From Sphingomonas liriopis (GTDB lineage: Bacteria > Pseudomonadota > Alphaproteobacteria > Sphingomonadales > Sphingomonadaceae), in NCBI RefSeq assembly GCF_024211255.1, contig NZ_JAMLDY010000009.1, positions 101,460-165,459 on the forward strand: a DNA stretch of 64,000 bases. The letters run 5' to 3'. Of this stretch, positions 14,765 through 23,337 are shown piece by piece (position 1 is the first letter of the stretch; the number at the start of each line of letters is the position of its first letter). The notes beneath the pieces are model-generated. The model was not told where the DNA came from. It was given only the letters and a program-made list of their open reading frames with translations, and did not search any database. The position numbers and the translations under genes are program-made.

Positions 14765-16069
14765 ATGCGTATCACGATGATCGGTTCGGGCTATGTCGGC
14801 CTGGTGTCGGGCGCCTGTTTCGCCGATTTCGGCCATGACGTGATCTGCGTCGACAAGGACGAGGGCAAGATCGCCGCGCTGAAGGCGGGGCGGATGCCGA
14901 TCTACGAACCCGGGCTCGATACGCTGGTCGCGAGCAATGTCGCGGCGGGGCGGCTGACCTTCACCACCGATCTGACCGCGTCGGTCGCGGGCGCGGATGC
15001 GATCTTCATCGCGGTGGGCACGCCGTCGCGGCGCGGCGATGGCCACGCCGACCTGTCCTATGTCTTCGCCGCGACCGAGGAGATCGCCGCGGCGGTCACC
15101 GGCCCGACCGTCGTCGTCACCAAATCGACCGTGCCGGTCGGCACCGGCGACAAGGTCGAGGCGATCCTGCGCGAGAAGCGACCCGAGGTGGACGTACAGG
15201 TCGTCTCCAATCCCGAATTCCTGCGCGAGGGCGCGGCGATCGGCGACTTCAAGCGCCCCGACCGGATCGTCATCGGCACCGACGACGAGGGCGCGAAGCG
15301 GGTGATGCGCGGCGTCTATCGCCCGCTGTACCTCAACGAATCGCCTATCCTGTTCGTCGGCAGGCGGACGAGCGAACTCATCAAATATGCCGCGAACGCG
15401 TTCCTCGCGACCAAGATCACCTTCATCAACGAGATCGCGGACCTGTGCGAGGCGGTCGGCGCCAACGTCCAGGACGTCAGCCGCGGCATCGGTCTCGACA
15501 ACCGCATCGGCAAGAAATTCCTGCATGCGGGGCCGGGCTATGGCGGGTCGTGCTTCCCCAAGGACACGCTGGCGCTGCTCAAGACCGCCGAGGATTTCGA
15601 GAGCCCGGTGCATATCGTCGAGGCGGTGGTGAAGGTGAACGACAGCCGCAAGCGCGCGATGGGGCGCAAGGTATTGCACGCGCTCGGCGAGGGCGACCCG
15701 CGCGGCAAGACGGTCGCGCTGCTCGGCCTGACGTTCAAGCCCAACACCGACGACATGCGCGATGCGCCGTCGATCGCGATCGCGCAGGCGCTGCTCGACG
15801 CGGGGGTCGTGGTGCGCGCCTATGACCCCGAGGGGATGGAACCCGCGCAGCGGATGATGCCCGACCTCACCTATTGCCACGACGCCTATGAGGCGGCGAT
15901 CGGCGCGGATGCGGTGGTGATCGTCACCGAATGGGATGCGTTTCGCGCGCTCGACCTCGGCAAGCTGAAGGGCGCGATGGCGGCGCCGGTGCTGGTCGAC
16001 CTGCGCAACGTCTATCGCCGCGACGAGGTCGAGGGCGCGGGTTTCGCCTATACCGCCGTCGGGCGCTGA
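14765..16069 (+). CDS. ugd: UDP-glucose 6-dehydrogenase
   Basis: This 434-residue cytoplasmic enzyme oxidises UDP-glucose to UDP-glucuronate with two NAD+, feeding exopolysaccharide and sphingolipid headgroup synthesis. The N-terminal Rossmann motif GSGYVGLVSG (residues 7-16), the substrate motif EFLREG and the catalytic Cys (about residue 262, in GYGGSCFPKD) are all present, as is the C-terminal GLTFKPNTDDMRDAPS. Length is normal. AAGAGG precedes ATG 14765. It overlaps the convergent ygfZ gene by 22 bases. In sphingomonads, glucuronate is needed for glycosphingolipids and gellan-type polymers, but no such genes are nearby. Confidence 0.96.
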   Translation: MRITMIGSGYVGLVSGACFADFGHDVICVDKDEGKIAALKAGRMPIYEPGLDTLVASNVAAGRLTFTTDLTASVAGADAIFIAVGTPSRRGDGHADLSYVFAATEEIAAAVTGPTVVVTKSTVPVGTGDKVEAILREKRPEVDVQVVSNPEFLREGAAIGDFKRPDRIVIGTDDEGAKRVMRGVYRPLYLNESPILFVGRRTSELIKYAANAFLATKITFINEIADLCEAVGANVQDVSRGIGLDNRIGKKFLHAGPGYGGSCFPKDTLALLKTAEDFESPVHIVEAVVKVNDSRKRAMGRKVLHALGEGDPRGKTVALLGLTFKPNTDDMRDAPSIAIAQALLDAGVVVRAYDPEGMEPAQRMMPDLTYCHDAYEAAIGADAVVIVTEWDAFRALDLGKLKGAMAAPVLVDLRNVYRRDEVEGAGFAYTAVGR

Positions 16070-16776
16070 TCCTCGGCGAGCGCCGCCTGCAGCCAGGCGG
16101 GACGGAGCGCGTCGCCGAGCGATTCGACACGGCGATGCTCGATCATGAGCCCGAGCTCGGGATAGGTCGCACGGGTACGGTCGCCGGGTTCGCCGAGCGG
16201 GGCGACGACGAGGCGGCGATTGACCTTGGCGCGGTGGTGCATCCGCGCGGTATTCTCCTGACCGATATAGCAGCCCTTGGCGAAGCTGACGCCGCCCAGC
16301 TCGCGTGCGTTGCATTCGAGCCAGAGCGTCTCGCCACTGCCGAGCTCGCCGACGCCCTCGGTGACGCCGAGCGACAGGCGGCGCGCGTGCCAGCCCTCCG
16401 CCGGAGCGGACGGCGCGGCGATCCAGCGGCGGCCGAGATCGGCGAGGCGCGGATCTGGAACGCCGTCCCCGCCGTCTCGCGACCAATGGACGGCGAGGCC
16501 GTCGTCCACCGCGATGCGGATCGCGCGGCGCAGGCGGTAGAGCGACAGGCGGCGGCTCAGCGCCTCGGCTTGCGTCGCCTCGCAATCGAGCAGCAGGTCG
16601 TCGCCGTCGGCCCAAACGAGGAAATCGAACAATGCCTTGCCCTGCGGGGTCAGCAGCGCCGTCCAGACCGGCAGCGCGCCGGTCACGTCGTTGGTGACGA
16701 GGCCCTGGAGGAAGCCGCGGACATCCTCCCCGGACAGGCGGACGATGGCGCGATCGGCGAGCGTGGTGGCGTGCAT
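16048..16776 (-). CDS. ygfZ: Folate-binding YgfZ-like protein (GcvT fold)
   Basis: The 242-residue protein has the tRNA-modifying/iron-sulfur maintenance YgfZ fold, which binds tetrahydrofolate and supports activity of certain Fe-S enzymes. The signature KGCYIGQE is at residues 167-174, followed by RMHHRAKVNRRL. The N-terminal half has the GcvT-like GEDVRGFLQGLVTND. Its 3' end overlaps the 3' end of ugd by 22 bases. It is divergent from pyrC, with about 74 bases between them for both promoters. Confidence 0.92.
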   Translation of the reverse strand: MHATTLADRAIVRLSGEDVRGFLQGLVTNDVTGALPVWTALLTPQGKALFDFLVWADGDDLLLDCEATQAEALSRRLSLYRLRRAIRIAVDDGLAVHWSRDGGDGVPDPRLADLGRRWIAAPSAPAEGWHARRLSLGVTEGVGELGSGETLWLECNARELGGVSFAKGCYIGQENTARMHHRAKVNRRLVVAPLGEPGDRTRATYPELGLMIEHRRVESLGDALRPAWLQAALAEDQRPTAV

Positions 16777-16850
16777 GGCGATGCACCTAGGCGTGCGCGT
16801 GCGTTTTCCAAGGGTGGCGGCGTCGTGACCGCGGCGATAGGAGGGCGGGC

Positions 16851-17888
16851 ATGACCGATCGCCTGACCATCCGCCGCCCCGACGACTGGCACGTCCACCT
16901 GCGCGACGGCGCGATGCTGCAGGCGGTGGCGGGGCACACCGCGCGCCAGTTCGGCCGGGCGATCGTGATGCCCAATCTGACGCCGCCGGTGACGAGCGTA
17001 GCGGCGGCCGAGGCCTATCGCGGCCGGATCATGGCGGCGCTGGGCGAGGGGGTGGATTTCACGCCGCTGATGACCTGCTACCTGACCGACGATGCCGATC
17101 CCGCCGAGATCGCCGCGGGGCATGCGGCGGGGGTGTTCACCGCGTGTAAGCTGTATCCCGCGCATGCCACGACCAATTCGGCGCATGGCGTCACCGATAT
17201 CCGCCGGCTGACCGGGGTGCTCGAGACGTTGCAGCGGATCGGCATGCCGCTGCTGATCCACGGCGAAGTGACCGACAAGGCCATCGACATCTTCGATCGC
17301 GAGGCGGTGTTCGTCGAGCGCGTGCTGACGCCGCTGACCCGCGACTATCCGGGCCTCAGGATCGTGCTCGAGCATATCACCACGGCCGAAGCCGCAGCGT
17401 TCGTGGCGGAGGCGGATCATCCGATCGCGGCGACGATCACGCCGCAGCATCTGCTCATCAATCGCAACGCGATCTTCGACGGTGGACTGCGCCCGCATGC
17501 CTATTGCCTGCCGGTGCTGAAGCGCGAGACGCACCGGCTGGCGGTGCGGCGCGCGGCGGTGTCGGGCTCCCCGCGCTTCTTCCTTGGCACCGATAGTGCG
17601 CCGCATGTCGTCGGCGCGAAGGAATCGGGCTGCGGCTGTGCCGGCATCTTCAACGCGCCGTTCGCGCTGGAGGCCTATCTCCGCGTGTTCGACGAAGAAG
17701 GCGCGCTCGACCGGTTCGAAGGCTTCGCGTCGGAACATGGCGCGCGGTTCTACGGCCGGCCGCTGAATGAGGGCACGGTGACGCTGGTGCGCGACGCGGT
17801 GGCCGTGCCCGACCGGATCGGCACGGGCGAGACGGCGGTGGTGCCGTTCATGGCCGGCGAGACGATCGGCTGGCGGTTCGACGGGTAG
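16851..17888 (+). CDS. pyrC: Dihydroorotase (class II, PyrC type)
   Basis: This 345-residue zinc enzyme cyclises carbamoyl aspartate to dihydroorotate in pyrimidine synthesis. Metal ligands are visible as HVHLRDG (His14, His16), the carboxylated Lys in ACKLYPA (Lys100), His137 in HGEV, His175 in LEHIT and Asp248 in GTDSAPH. Length equals E. coli PyrC. GGAGG occurs upstream of ATG 16851. It converges with the ligase gene, whose stop is one base away, and no terminator separates them. Confidence 0.96.
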   Translation: MTDRLTIRRPDDWHVHLRDGAMLQAVAGHTARQFGRAIVMPNLTPPVTSVAAAEAYRGRIMAALGEGVDFTPLMTCYLTDDADPAEIAAGHAAGVFTACKLYPAHATTNSAHGVTDIRRLTGVLETLQRIGMPLLIHGEVTDKAIDIFDREAVFVERVLTPLTRDYPGLRIVLEHITTAEAAAFVAEADHPIAATITPQHLLINRNAIFDGGLRPHAYCLPVLKRETHRLAVRRAAVSGSPRFFLGTDSAPHVVGAKESGCGCAGIFNAPFALEAYLRVFDEEGALDRFEGFASEHGARFYGRPLNEGTVTLVRDAVAVPDRIGTGETAVVPFMAGETIGWRFDG

Positions 17889-17889
17889 G

Positions 17890-19479
17890 TCAGGTCACGA
17901 GGCGGCGCAGCGTCTCGACCTGGTCGGCTTCCGCCGCGGGTTTGTCGGTCCTGATCCGCGCGATGCGGGGGAAGCGCATCGCGACGCCCGATTTGTGCCG
18001 GGTCGAGGCGTGGATCGAATCGAACGCGACCTCCAGCACCAGCGTCTTCTCGACCTCGCGCACCGGGCCGAAGCGGGCAAGCGTGTGGCGGCGGACGAAG
18101 CCGTCGAGCATCTTCAGTTCCTCGTCGGTGATCCCCGAATAGGCCTTGCCGACGGGGAGCAGTTCGCCGTCTGCGGTCCAGCAGCCGAAGGTATAATCGC
18201 TGTAATAGGACGAGCGCCGGCCGCTGCCGCGCTGCGCGTACATCATCACGCAATCGGCGGTCAGCGGATCGCGCTTCCATTTATACCACAGGCCGGCGCG
18301 GCGGCCGCCGACGTAAGGACTGTCGCGGCGCTTGAGCATGACGCCTTCGATCGCGGCGTCGCGTGCGCCGGCGCGGATCGCCTCCAGCTCGGTGAAGCTG
18401 TCCGCCGCGATCACCTGGCTGATGTCGAAGCGGTCGGGATCGAGGCGGGGGACGAACGCCTCCAGCCGGGCGCGGCGCTGCGTCCAGGGGAGGGTGCGCA
18501 GATCCTCGGTCCCGTCGATCAGCAGGTCGTAGAGGCGGACGAAGGCGGGATAATCGGCGAGCATCTTCGCCGACACGGTCTTGCGCCCGAGCCGCTGCTG
18601 GAGCGCGTTGAAGCTCGCTGCCCCCCCTTCTTCGAGGCTGCCTCCCTGCGCGTCGCCCCTGACCAGCAGTTCGCCATCGACGGTGCCCGGGGTGGTGAAG
18701 GCGGCGGCGACATCGGGGAAGCTGCCGGTGACGTCGTCGCCGGTGCGGCTGTACAGGCGCGTCTGCCCTGCGACATGGACGATCTGGACGCGGATGCCGT
18801 CCCATTTCCATTCCGCGGCATAATCGGCGAGATCGACCTGCGCATCCTCCAGCCCGTGCGCGAGCATGAACGGGCGGAAGACGGGGACGTCGGCGGGCGT
18901 CGGCTGCGCGCCGGTGCCCGCGCCCCAGGCGAACAGGCTGGCGTAGGGCGGGGCGAGGCCGTGCCACACCTCCTCGACCGCATCGACGTCGAGCCCGAAC
19001 GCCTGCGCCAGCGCGGTCTTGGCGAGCCGTGCGGAGACGCCGATGCGGAGCGCCCCGGTGGCCATCTTGAGCAGCGCGAACCGTTCCTCGGCATCGAGCC
19101 GGTCGAGCATCGCGGCGAGCACCGCGGGCGCGTCGGTGCGCGACAGGTGGCGCAGCGCATCGACCGCGGCGCTGATCGACAGCGGTTCGGCGACCGGTGC
19201 CGGAATCGGCGCGGGCCAGAGCAATGCCACGGTCTCGGCGGTGTCGCCGACGTAATCGCGGCTCATTCGGAACAGCACGGGATCGACGCGCGCCTCGATC
19301 AGCGCGCGGATCTGCGCCGGCTTGACGCCGGGCAGGTCGAGATCGCCGGTCAGCGCCGCCATCGCCCAGCCGCGATCGGGGTCGGGCGTGGCGAGCAGAT
19401 AATCGACGATCAGCTTCAGCTTCGCGTTGCGGCCGCGGGTGTAGATGAGCGAATCGAGAAGCGCGGCGAAGGCGTGCAT
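17890..19479 (-). CDS. ATP-dependent DNA ligase of the Lhr/PdeM DNA-damage set
   Basis: The 529-residue protein matches the cisplatin-damage-response ATP-dependent DNA ligase family. Residues 1-200 form the alpha-helical DNA-binding domain. The nucleotidyltransferase domain has the adenylated Lys in EWKWDGIR (Lys225), then VDGELLVRG, EGVMLKRRDSPYVGG and WYKWKRDP; the C-terminal OB domain includes RPV/PVREVEKTLVLEVAFD. ATG 19479 is chosen over an unsupported upstream extension. In many bacteria this ligase is encoded with an exonuclease, an Lhr-type helicase and the phosphoesterase PdeM; here only PdeM is in the window, 41 kb away at 61045. It adds a second ligase beside the housekeeping NAD+ enzyme. 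Confidence 0.93.
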   Translation of the reverse strand: MHAFAALLDSLIYTRGRNAKLKLIVDYLLATPDPDRGWAMAALTGDLDLPGVKPAQIRALIEARVDPVLFRMSRDYVGDTAETVALLWPAPIPAPVAEPLSISAAVDALRHLSRTDAPAVLAAMLDRLDAEERFALLKMATGALRIGVSARLAKTALAQAFGLDVDAVEEVWHGLAPPYASLFAWGAGTGAQPTPADVPVFRPFMLAHGLEDAQVDLADYAAEWKWDGIRVQIVHVAGQTRLYSRTGDDVTGSFPDVAAAFTTPGTVDGELLVRGDAQGGSLEEGGAASFNALQQRLGRKTVSAKMLADYPAFVRLYDLLIDGTEDLRTLPWTQRRARLEAFVPRLDPDRFDISQVIAADSFTELEAIRAGARDAAIEGVMLKRRDSPYVGGRRAGLWYKWKRDPLTADCVMMYAQRGSGRRSSYYSDYTFGCWTADGELLPVGKAYSGITDEELKMLDGFVRRHTLARFGPVREVEKTLVLEVAFDSIHASTRHKSGVAMRFPRIARIRTDKPAAEADQVETLRRLVT

Positions 19480-19529
19480 GGACGGGCAAACGCATGGCGC
19501 GTTCGTTACGCTCCCGCTAGACCGGCACG

Positions 19530-20405
19530 ATGACGCGGACGATGCGGTGGGTCGGGCTGGTGGCGCTGGCGGGCATCGCGATGCTCGGCGTGCTGCTGGT
19601 CGTCGGCTATCGCGAGGCGATCGGCGATCCCGTCGTGCGGCGCGGGGCGATCGACTTGCCCGACTGGCCGGCGGGGGCGGCCCCGGTGAGCGTCGCGCTG
19701 TTGAGCGATATCCACATCGGCAATGTTGCAATGGACGAGGCCCGGCTGACGCGGATCGTCGCGCAGGTGAAGGCGCGGCGGCCCGATCTGGTGCTGCTGG
19801 CGGGCGATTTCGTCGTCGGGCATGCGGCCGGGAGCAGCGGCCGGCTGGCGCGCCGCCTCATCGGGCCGTTGTCACGGCTGCGCGCGCCGCTCGGCGTGTT
19901 CGCGGTGCTCGGCAACCACGATCACTGGACGGGGGCCGGTGCGGTGACGCGGGCGCTTGCCGAGGCGGGGATCGCGACGCTGTCCAACCGCGCGGTGCGG
20001 CGGGGACCGGTGACGATCGTCGGGATCGACGATGCGTTCAGCGACCATGCCGATCCGCGCCTTGCCTTGCTGAGCGCCGATGGGCTGGGTGGCGCGCGCA
20101 TCGTCGTCACCCATTCGCCCGACGCGATCCCGTTGCTGCCACAAGGCGCCGCGCGGCTGGTATTGGCGGGGCATACGCATTGCGGGCAGATCGTCTGGCC
20201 GAACGGCCGCGCGCTGGCGACACGCAGCCCGTTCAACGGCAGGCGGCTGTTCGATCCGCGCTATCGCTGCGGTATCGTCCGCGATTCCCGTCGGACGGTG
20301 ATCGTCACCGCCGGCTTGGGCAGCGGCACCGCCCCGGTCAGGCTGGGCGCACCGCCGGACTGGTGGCTGGTGACGCTCGGGCCCGTCAGTCGATCGCGTC
20401 CTTGA
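19530..20405 (+). CDS. Membrane-anchored metallophosphoesterase (YaeI/calcineurin-like)
   Basis: The 291-residue protein has an N-terminal membrane anchor (residues 7-27) and a calcineurin-like catalytic domain on the outside or membrane face. The metal-binding motifs are in order: SDIHIG (59-64), GDF (92-94), GNHDHW (128-133), THSPD (194-198) and GHTHCGQ (214-220). Family members with this layout (YaeI, YkuE) hydrolyse phosphoesters such as UDP-sugars or lipid-linked substrates; the substrate here is unknown. It is divergent from the ligase, 50 bases apart. Its last 20 bases overlap the DUF1328 gene on the other strand. Confidence 0.9.
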   Translation: MTRTMRWVGLVALAGIAMLGVLLVVGYREAIGDPVVRRGAIDLPDWPAGAAPVSVALLSDIHIGNVAMDEARLTRIVAQVKARRPDLVLLAGDFVVGHAAGSSGRLARRLIGPLSRLRAPLGVFAVLGNHDHWTGAGAVTRALAEAGIATLSNRAVRRGPVTIVGIDDAFSDHADPRLALLSADGLGGARIVVTHSPDAIPLLPQGAARLVLAGHTHCGQIVWPNGRALATRSPFNGRRLFDPRYRCGIVRDSRRTVIVTAGLGSGTAPVRLGAPPDWWLVTLGPVSRSRP

Positions 20406-20571
20406 CCGTCTTGCCCGCCACCAGGCTGATGACGAGGAAAAGCAGGAACAAGGCGATCGCGATAAAGAACAGGATCTTGGCGATCCCGACGAACGCGCCG
20501 CCGATACCCCCGAACCCGAGCAGCCCGAGCACGAGGCCGATGACGAGGAAGGTGAGGGCGAGTTTCAGCAT
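20386..20571 (-). CDS. DUF1328 (UPF0391) small membrane protein
   Basis: This 61-residue protein is almost entirely two hydrophobic helices (about residues 3-25 and 29-52) joined by a Gly-rich turn, ending in KTVKDAID, as in the DUF1328 family. Family members are often induced by stress, but no molecular role is established. It lies directly downstream of dps on the same strand. Its ribosome binding site AAGGA is buried in a 14-bp stem (20576-20614), so translation may be conditional. Its 3' end overlaps the phosphoesterase gene by 20 bases. Confidence 0.92.
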   Translation of the reverse strand: MLKLALTFLVIGLVLGLLGFGGIGGAFVGIAKILFFIAIALFLLFLVISLVAGKTVKDAID

Positions 20572-20575
20572 GGCG

Positions 20576-20614
20576 GGGTCCTTCTATGGTCGTCCGTCAA
20601 CCATGGAAGGACCC
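20576..20614 (-). promoter_or_regulatory. Hairpin sequestering the DUF1328 ribosome binding site
   Basis: Read on the minus strand, GGGTCCTTCCATGG (20614-20601) pairs with CCATAGAAGGACCC (20589-20576), 13 of 14 positions, around an 11-base loop. The 3' arm contains AAGGA, seven to eight bases before the DUF1328 ATG. There is no U-run, so it does not look like a terminator. It may be a translational switch or RNA thermometer. Confidence 0.65.
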
Positions 20615-20630
20615 GTGCAGTTCCGCGGGT

Positions 20631-21122
20631 TCAGCCCTTGCGGCTCGCCTCGAACAGGAACCAGGCGCGCTCTTCGGCCTGATCGGTCCATTCGTCGACG
20701 ATGCCGCTGGTGGCATTGTCCTTCGCCTCCTCGGCAGCGTCCTTCACGGTGCGGAACGCCTCGATGAGCTTGAGATTGTCCTCGCGCAGTTCGGCGAGCA
20801 TCGCATGCGCATCGACGAAATCGGCATCGTTGTCGGCGATCGTCTGGCGACGGCTGATGTCGCCGATCGAGCGCAGCGTGACGTTGCCGGTCTTGCGCAC
20901 GCGCTCGGCGATCGCGTCGGTGACGCCGAGGATCTGCGCCGCCTGATCGTCGAGCAACAGGTGATAGTCGCGGAAATGCGGGCCCGAGACATGCCAGTGG
21001 AAGTTCTTGGTCTTGAGATAGAGCGCGTAGCAATCCGCCAGCGACGCATTGAGCGCGTCGGCGACCGAACGCGTGTTGCTGAGGTCGGTCGGGGTGTTCA
21101 GCGCCGGATTGATGTCGGCCAT
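20631..21122 (-). CDS. dps: Dps-like DNA-protecting ferritin
   Basis: This 163-residue protein belongs to the Dps family, dodecamers that store iron and protect DNA in starvation and oxidative stress. The ferroxidase region NFHWHVSGPHFRDYHLLLDDQ begins near residue 40, with the usual His and Asp positions at subunit interfaces. The N-terminal tail is short, with little basic charge. AGGAGCT lies upstream of the start. The gene precedes DUF1328, so the pair probably forms a stress operon. Confidence 0.95.
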   Translation of the reverse strand: MADINPALNTPTDLSNTRSVADALNASLADCYALYLKTKNFHWHVSGPHFRDYHLLLDDQAAQILGVTDAIAERVRKTGNVTLRSIGDISRRQTIADNDADFVDAHAMLAELREDNLKLIEAFRTVKDAAEEAKDNATSGIVDEWTDQAEERAWFLFEASRKG

Positions 21123-21219
21123 GGGGGCAGCTCCTGGAAAAGGGTCGTTGCGCTAACGATCCGATACCCGAAACGCTCCGCGATCCCACGCCATTTTGCC
21201 GGCCAGTCTGATCGGTGCG

Positions 21220-21786
21220 CTAAATCAGCCGCAACGCTCCCAGCCCCAGCCAAAAGGCCGCGCCGACGAACAGCGCACCGATGATCCGGCGCAGGCTTTT
21301 GAGCGGCAGCGCGGTCCAGCCCGCCTCGCCGAGCACCGCCGCCGGCACGATCACGACGAGCGATCCCAGCGTCGCACCGACCGCCGCCAGCCAGAACAGC
21401 TCGACCCGTGCGGCGAGTGCGAGCACGATGAACTGCACGCCGTCGCCGAAGGCAAGGATGAACAGTCCGGCGAAGCTGGTGACGATCGCGCCCAGCCGCC
21501 AGCCGTCGAGGCGATCGGGCACCTTGACCGGAAAGGCCGCGCCGACGCCCTGGAACAGCAGCGCGAGCGCGAGGAACAGCTGTTTCGCCTCGGGTGTCAG
21601 CCTTGGTGCGATCAGCAGGCTGGCAGCGGCGGCGAGCAGCCCGGCGGCGAGCAGGGCGAGCGCCGCCATCGCGATCACCAGCCCCGGCGCGCGATAGCGG
21701 TCGGCGAGGATCGCGGCGAGCCACGCCGGCCGGTCGCCGACCTGCGCGAGGGCCGCGGCGACGAGCGCCGCCATGAGGGCGTCCAT
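21220..21786 (-). CDS. TMEM165/GDT1-like membrane protein with altered motifs
   Basis: The 188-residue protein has six predicted membrane helices arranged as two halves. TMEM165/GDT1 (UPF0016) transporters carry two ExGDK[ST] motifs for Mn2+ or Ca2+. Here the first reads QVGDRPA and the second FGDGVQ, so the key acidic residue is Gln in the first and absent in the second. The topology and GD core still point to this family. It may be a divergent, possibly non-cation-transporting branch. The start at 21786 lies next to a repeat-filled gap. Confidence 0.72.
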   Translation of the reverse strand: MDALMAALVAAALAQVGDRPAWLAAILADRYRAPGLVIAMAALALLAAGLLAAAASLLIAPRLTPEAKQLFLALALLFQGVGAAFPVKVPDRLDGWRLGAIVTSFAGLFILAFGDGVQFIVLALAARVELFWLAAVGATLGSLVVIVPAAVLGEAGWTALPLKSLRRIIGALFVGAAFWLGLGALRLI

Positions 21787-22323
21787 TTATTCGGCGGTCC
21801 TGTGGTGCGGTGATGCTGGTGCGGTGCGCGCGATATTCGGTTCAGCCATGAGAGAGCGAGGCCTTGGCACAACCGTCGGCGCCACCCCGGCGAAGGCCGG
21901 GGTCCAGGCGCGATGGCCGTGGTCCGTCATCGCGACGCTCGCCCCGCTGGACCCCGGCCTTCGCGAGGCCTCTGCGAAAGGCCGCACCCTTTCAGTGCTT
22001 CCGCGCAGGCGGGAGCCCAGAGCCAAGCACAACAACGGCTTATGGGATGCGTGACTCCTGGGCTCCCGCCTGCGCGGGAGCACGGATAGGGTTTCGCAGA
22101 GGCCTCGCCTTCGCCGGGGTGGGAGGTGTGTTGCCGGCGTCGCGTTTCGGACGCTTCCGTGTTCCGGTGAGGTTCGTCGGCCCTTCCTCGCGGCAGACCC
22201 CAGCGTTCGCTGGGGTGACGGGTGGAGGGGGACGGAAGGGGCGGCCATGGAAGGGGCGACCGCGAGGAATGGCACCGGCCCCTGCATAAAGTCTCGGGAT
22301 TCGGCAGACGGCATCACGCGATA
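21787..22323. other. Gap with nested palindromic repeats
   Basis: No gene is apparent in this 537-bp stretch. It contains an outer GGCGAAGGCCGG-type paired palindrome (about 21883-22120) interrupted by a 144-bp inner element (21964-22107), and a lone GACCCCAGCGTTCGCTGGGG arm near 22197-22220. Open frames on both strands here are by-products of the GC-rich repeats. Confidence 0.7.
21964..22107. mobile_element. 144-bp MITE-like element with 16-bp TIRs inside a palindrome
   Basis: The element starts CGAGGCCTCTGCGAAA and ends with its exact inverse TTTCGCAGAGGCCTCG. It is flanked on both sides by CCTTCG (21958-21963 and 22108-22113). Removing it and one CCTTCG restores the perfect palindrome CCCCGGCCTTCGCCGGGG. 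The interior is also inversely repeated (TTCCGCGCAGGCGGGAGCCC and its inverse). This is the structure of a non-autonomous transposed element with a 6-bp target duplication. No transposase is present. Confidence 0.75.
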
Positions 22324-22659
22324 CTAACTCGCCAGCCGCACCGAACAGGCGGCGGCGAAGGCGTCGCAGGCGCGGACGTCCTGTCGTTCGCACGCGACGG
22401 CGTCGCCCAGCACCGACAGCCAGCCATGGACCAGCGCGCCATGTTCGCCGCGCGACAGCGCCGAATCGACGAAATGCGCGACGGTGACCGCGGGGTTGAG
22501 GCCGTTGCGGTGCGCGATCAGCCGGATCTGGTTGATGTCGGGCTTCAGGTCGCGGGCGCAGGTATAGGGCGCCTTCACGTCGATCGCCGCGATTCGCGCG
22601 GCGAGGTCCGCGCGTACCGCCTCCAGCATGATCGCCTCCCGATTCGCCTGTCGCGCCAT
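22324..22659 (-). CDS. Hypothetical protein, 111 residues
   Basis: I do not recognise this protein. ATG 22659 has GGAGGGG at good spacing, and the product begins MARQANREAIMLEAV. It is soluble and helical, with four Cys (including YTCARDLKPDINQIRL and VACERQDVRACDAFAAAC). There is no signal peptide or membrane segment. The moderate amino-acid balance and good ribosome binding site argue that it is real. It stands alone, divergent from rpmG, and nothing nearby suggests a function. Confidence 0.65.
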   Translation of the reverse strand: MARQANREAIMLEAVRADLAARIAAIDVKAPYTCARDLKPDINQIRLIAHRNGLNPAVTVAHFVDSALSRGEHGALVHGWLSVLGDAVACERQDVRACDAFAAACSVRLAS

Positions 22660-22837
22660 GAACCCCTCCACCCGTCTTTTCGCGCGCAGCGTGCGCCCAT
22701 AATGGTAAACGGACGGTTATGGCGCGCGCATCGCCGCGGCCGAGGTTGACTTCGCCGCCCGCTTCGGCCATGCGCCGCGGCTGATCGAGCGGCGGCGTTG
22801 GTGCTGCCGCTCTCCTTGTTTTCAGGATTTGGGGCTC

Positions 22838-23005
22838 ATGGCCAAGCCGACTACCGTCAAGATCAAGCTCGTCAGCACCGCCGACACCGGCTTCTTCTAC
22901 GTCACCAAGAAGAACCCGCGCACGAAGACCGAGAAGCTGAGCTTCAGCAAGTACGATCCGGTCGTGCGCAAGCATGTCGAGTTCAAGGAAACCAAGATCA
23001 AGTAA
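22838..23005 (+). CDS. rpmG: 50S ribosomal protein L33
   Basis: The 55-residue protein [18 protein letters not shown]... is a complete L33. It has [20 protein letters not shown] and the C-terminal [10 protein letters not shown] expected for the Cys-free proteobacterial form. CAGGATTTGGGG precedes ATG 22838. It is a single-gene transcription unit followed by strong hairpins. Confidence 0.97.
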   Translation: MAKPTTVKIKLVSTADTGFFYVTKKNPRTKTEKLSFSKYDPVVRKHVEFKETKIK

Positions 23006-23049
23006 TCGTCGGGGCGGCGCCTCCGCCGCCCGATGTTTACCAGGGATCG

Positions 23050-23091
23050 GCGAAAAGCCGCCGGCGCCGTCGTGCGCCGGCGGCTTTTCGC
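23050..23091. terminator. Bidirectional terminator after rpmG
   Basis: GCGAAAAGCCGCCGGCGC (23050-23067) pairs perfectly over 18 bases with GCGCCGGCGGCTTTTCGC (23074-23091). The AAAA/TTTT tracts near the base make it usable in both directions. A smaller hairpin (GGGCGGCG/CGCCGCCC, about 23014-23032) lies between it and the rpmG stop. Confidence 0.85.
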
Positions 23092-23337
23092 GTTGCCGCC
23101 GCGCAGGGCCGCGCGCCTTGTTCGCGGCATGGTTCGGACACATTGCGTTCATCTTCGCTTGGCATAGCGGCGGCCGGTGGCCGGATCCTTCGGCCGCCCT
23201 GTATCGCGTCACTACGGGCTGGGGGCGGCATTCCCATGAGGGGGGTGTCGCCCTTGGTTTTTCCCGTGCGAAGCATGTCCGATCTTAACCAAAGTTAGAT
23301 TGCGCCTGGCGAAACCGCTGCATATGTGTCGGGCAAC
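23092..23337. other. Non-coding gap before the PAS protein
   Basis: I see no gene and no clear repeat in these bases. The last 60 bases (around CTTAACCAAAGTTAGATTGCG) are AT-richer than the surroundings and probably hold the promoter of the PAS/chemoreceptor-like gene. Confidence 0.5.

Noticed and set aside
19445..20767. Long plus-strand frame overlapping the phosphoesterase gene
   Set aside because: It is out of frame with the phosphoesterase, whose metal motifs are complete and in order. The overlapping product is low-complexity Arg/Gly.
21787..22317. 176-codon minus-strand frame in the nested-repeat gap
   Set aside because: It is made entirely of palindrome sequence (LPPRRRRGL-type peptides) and has no family features.
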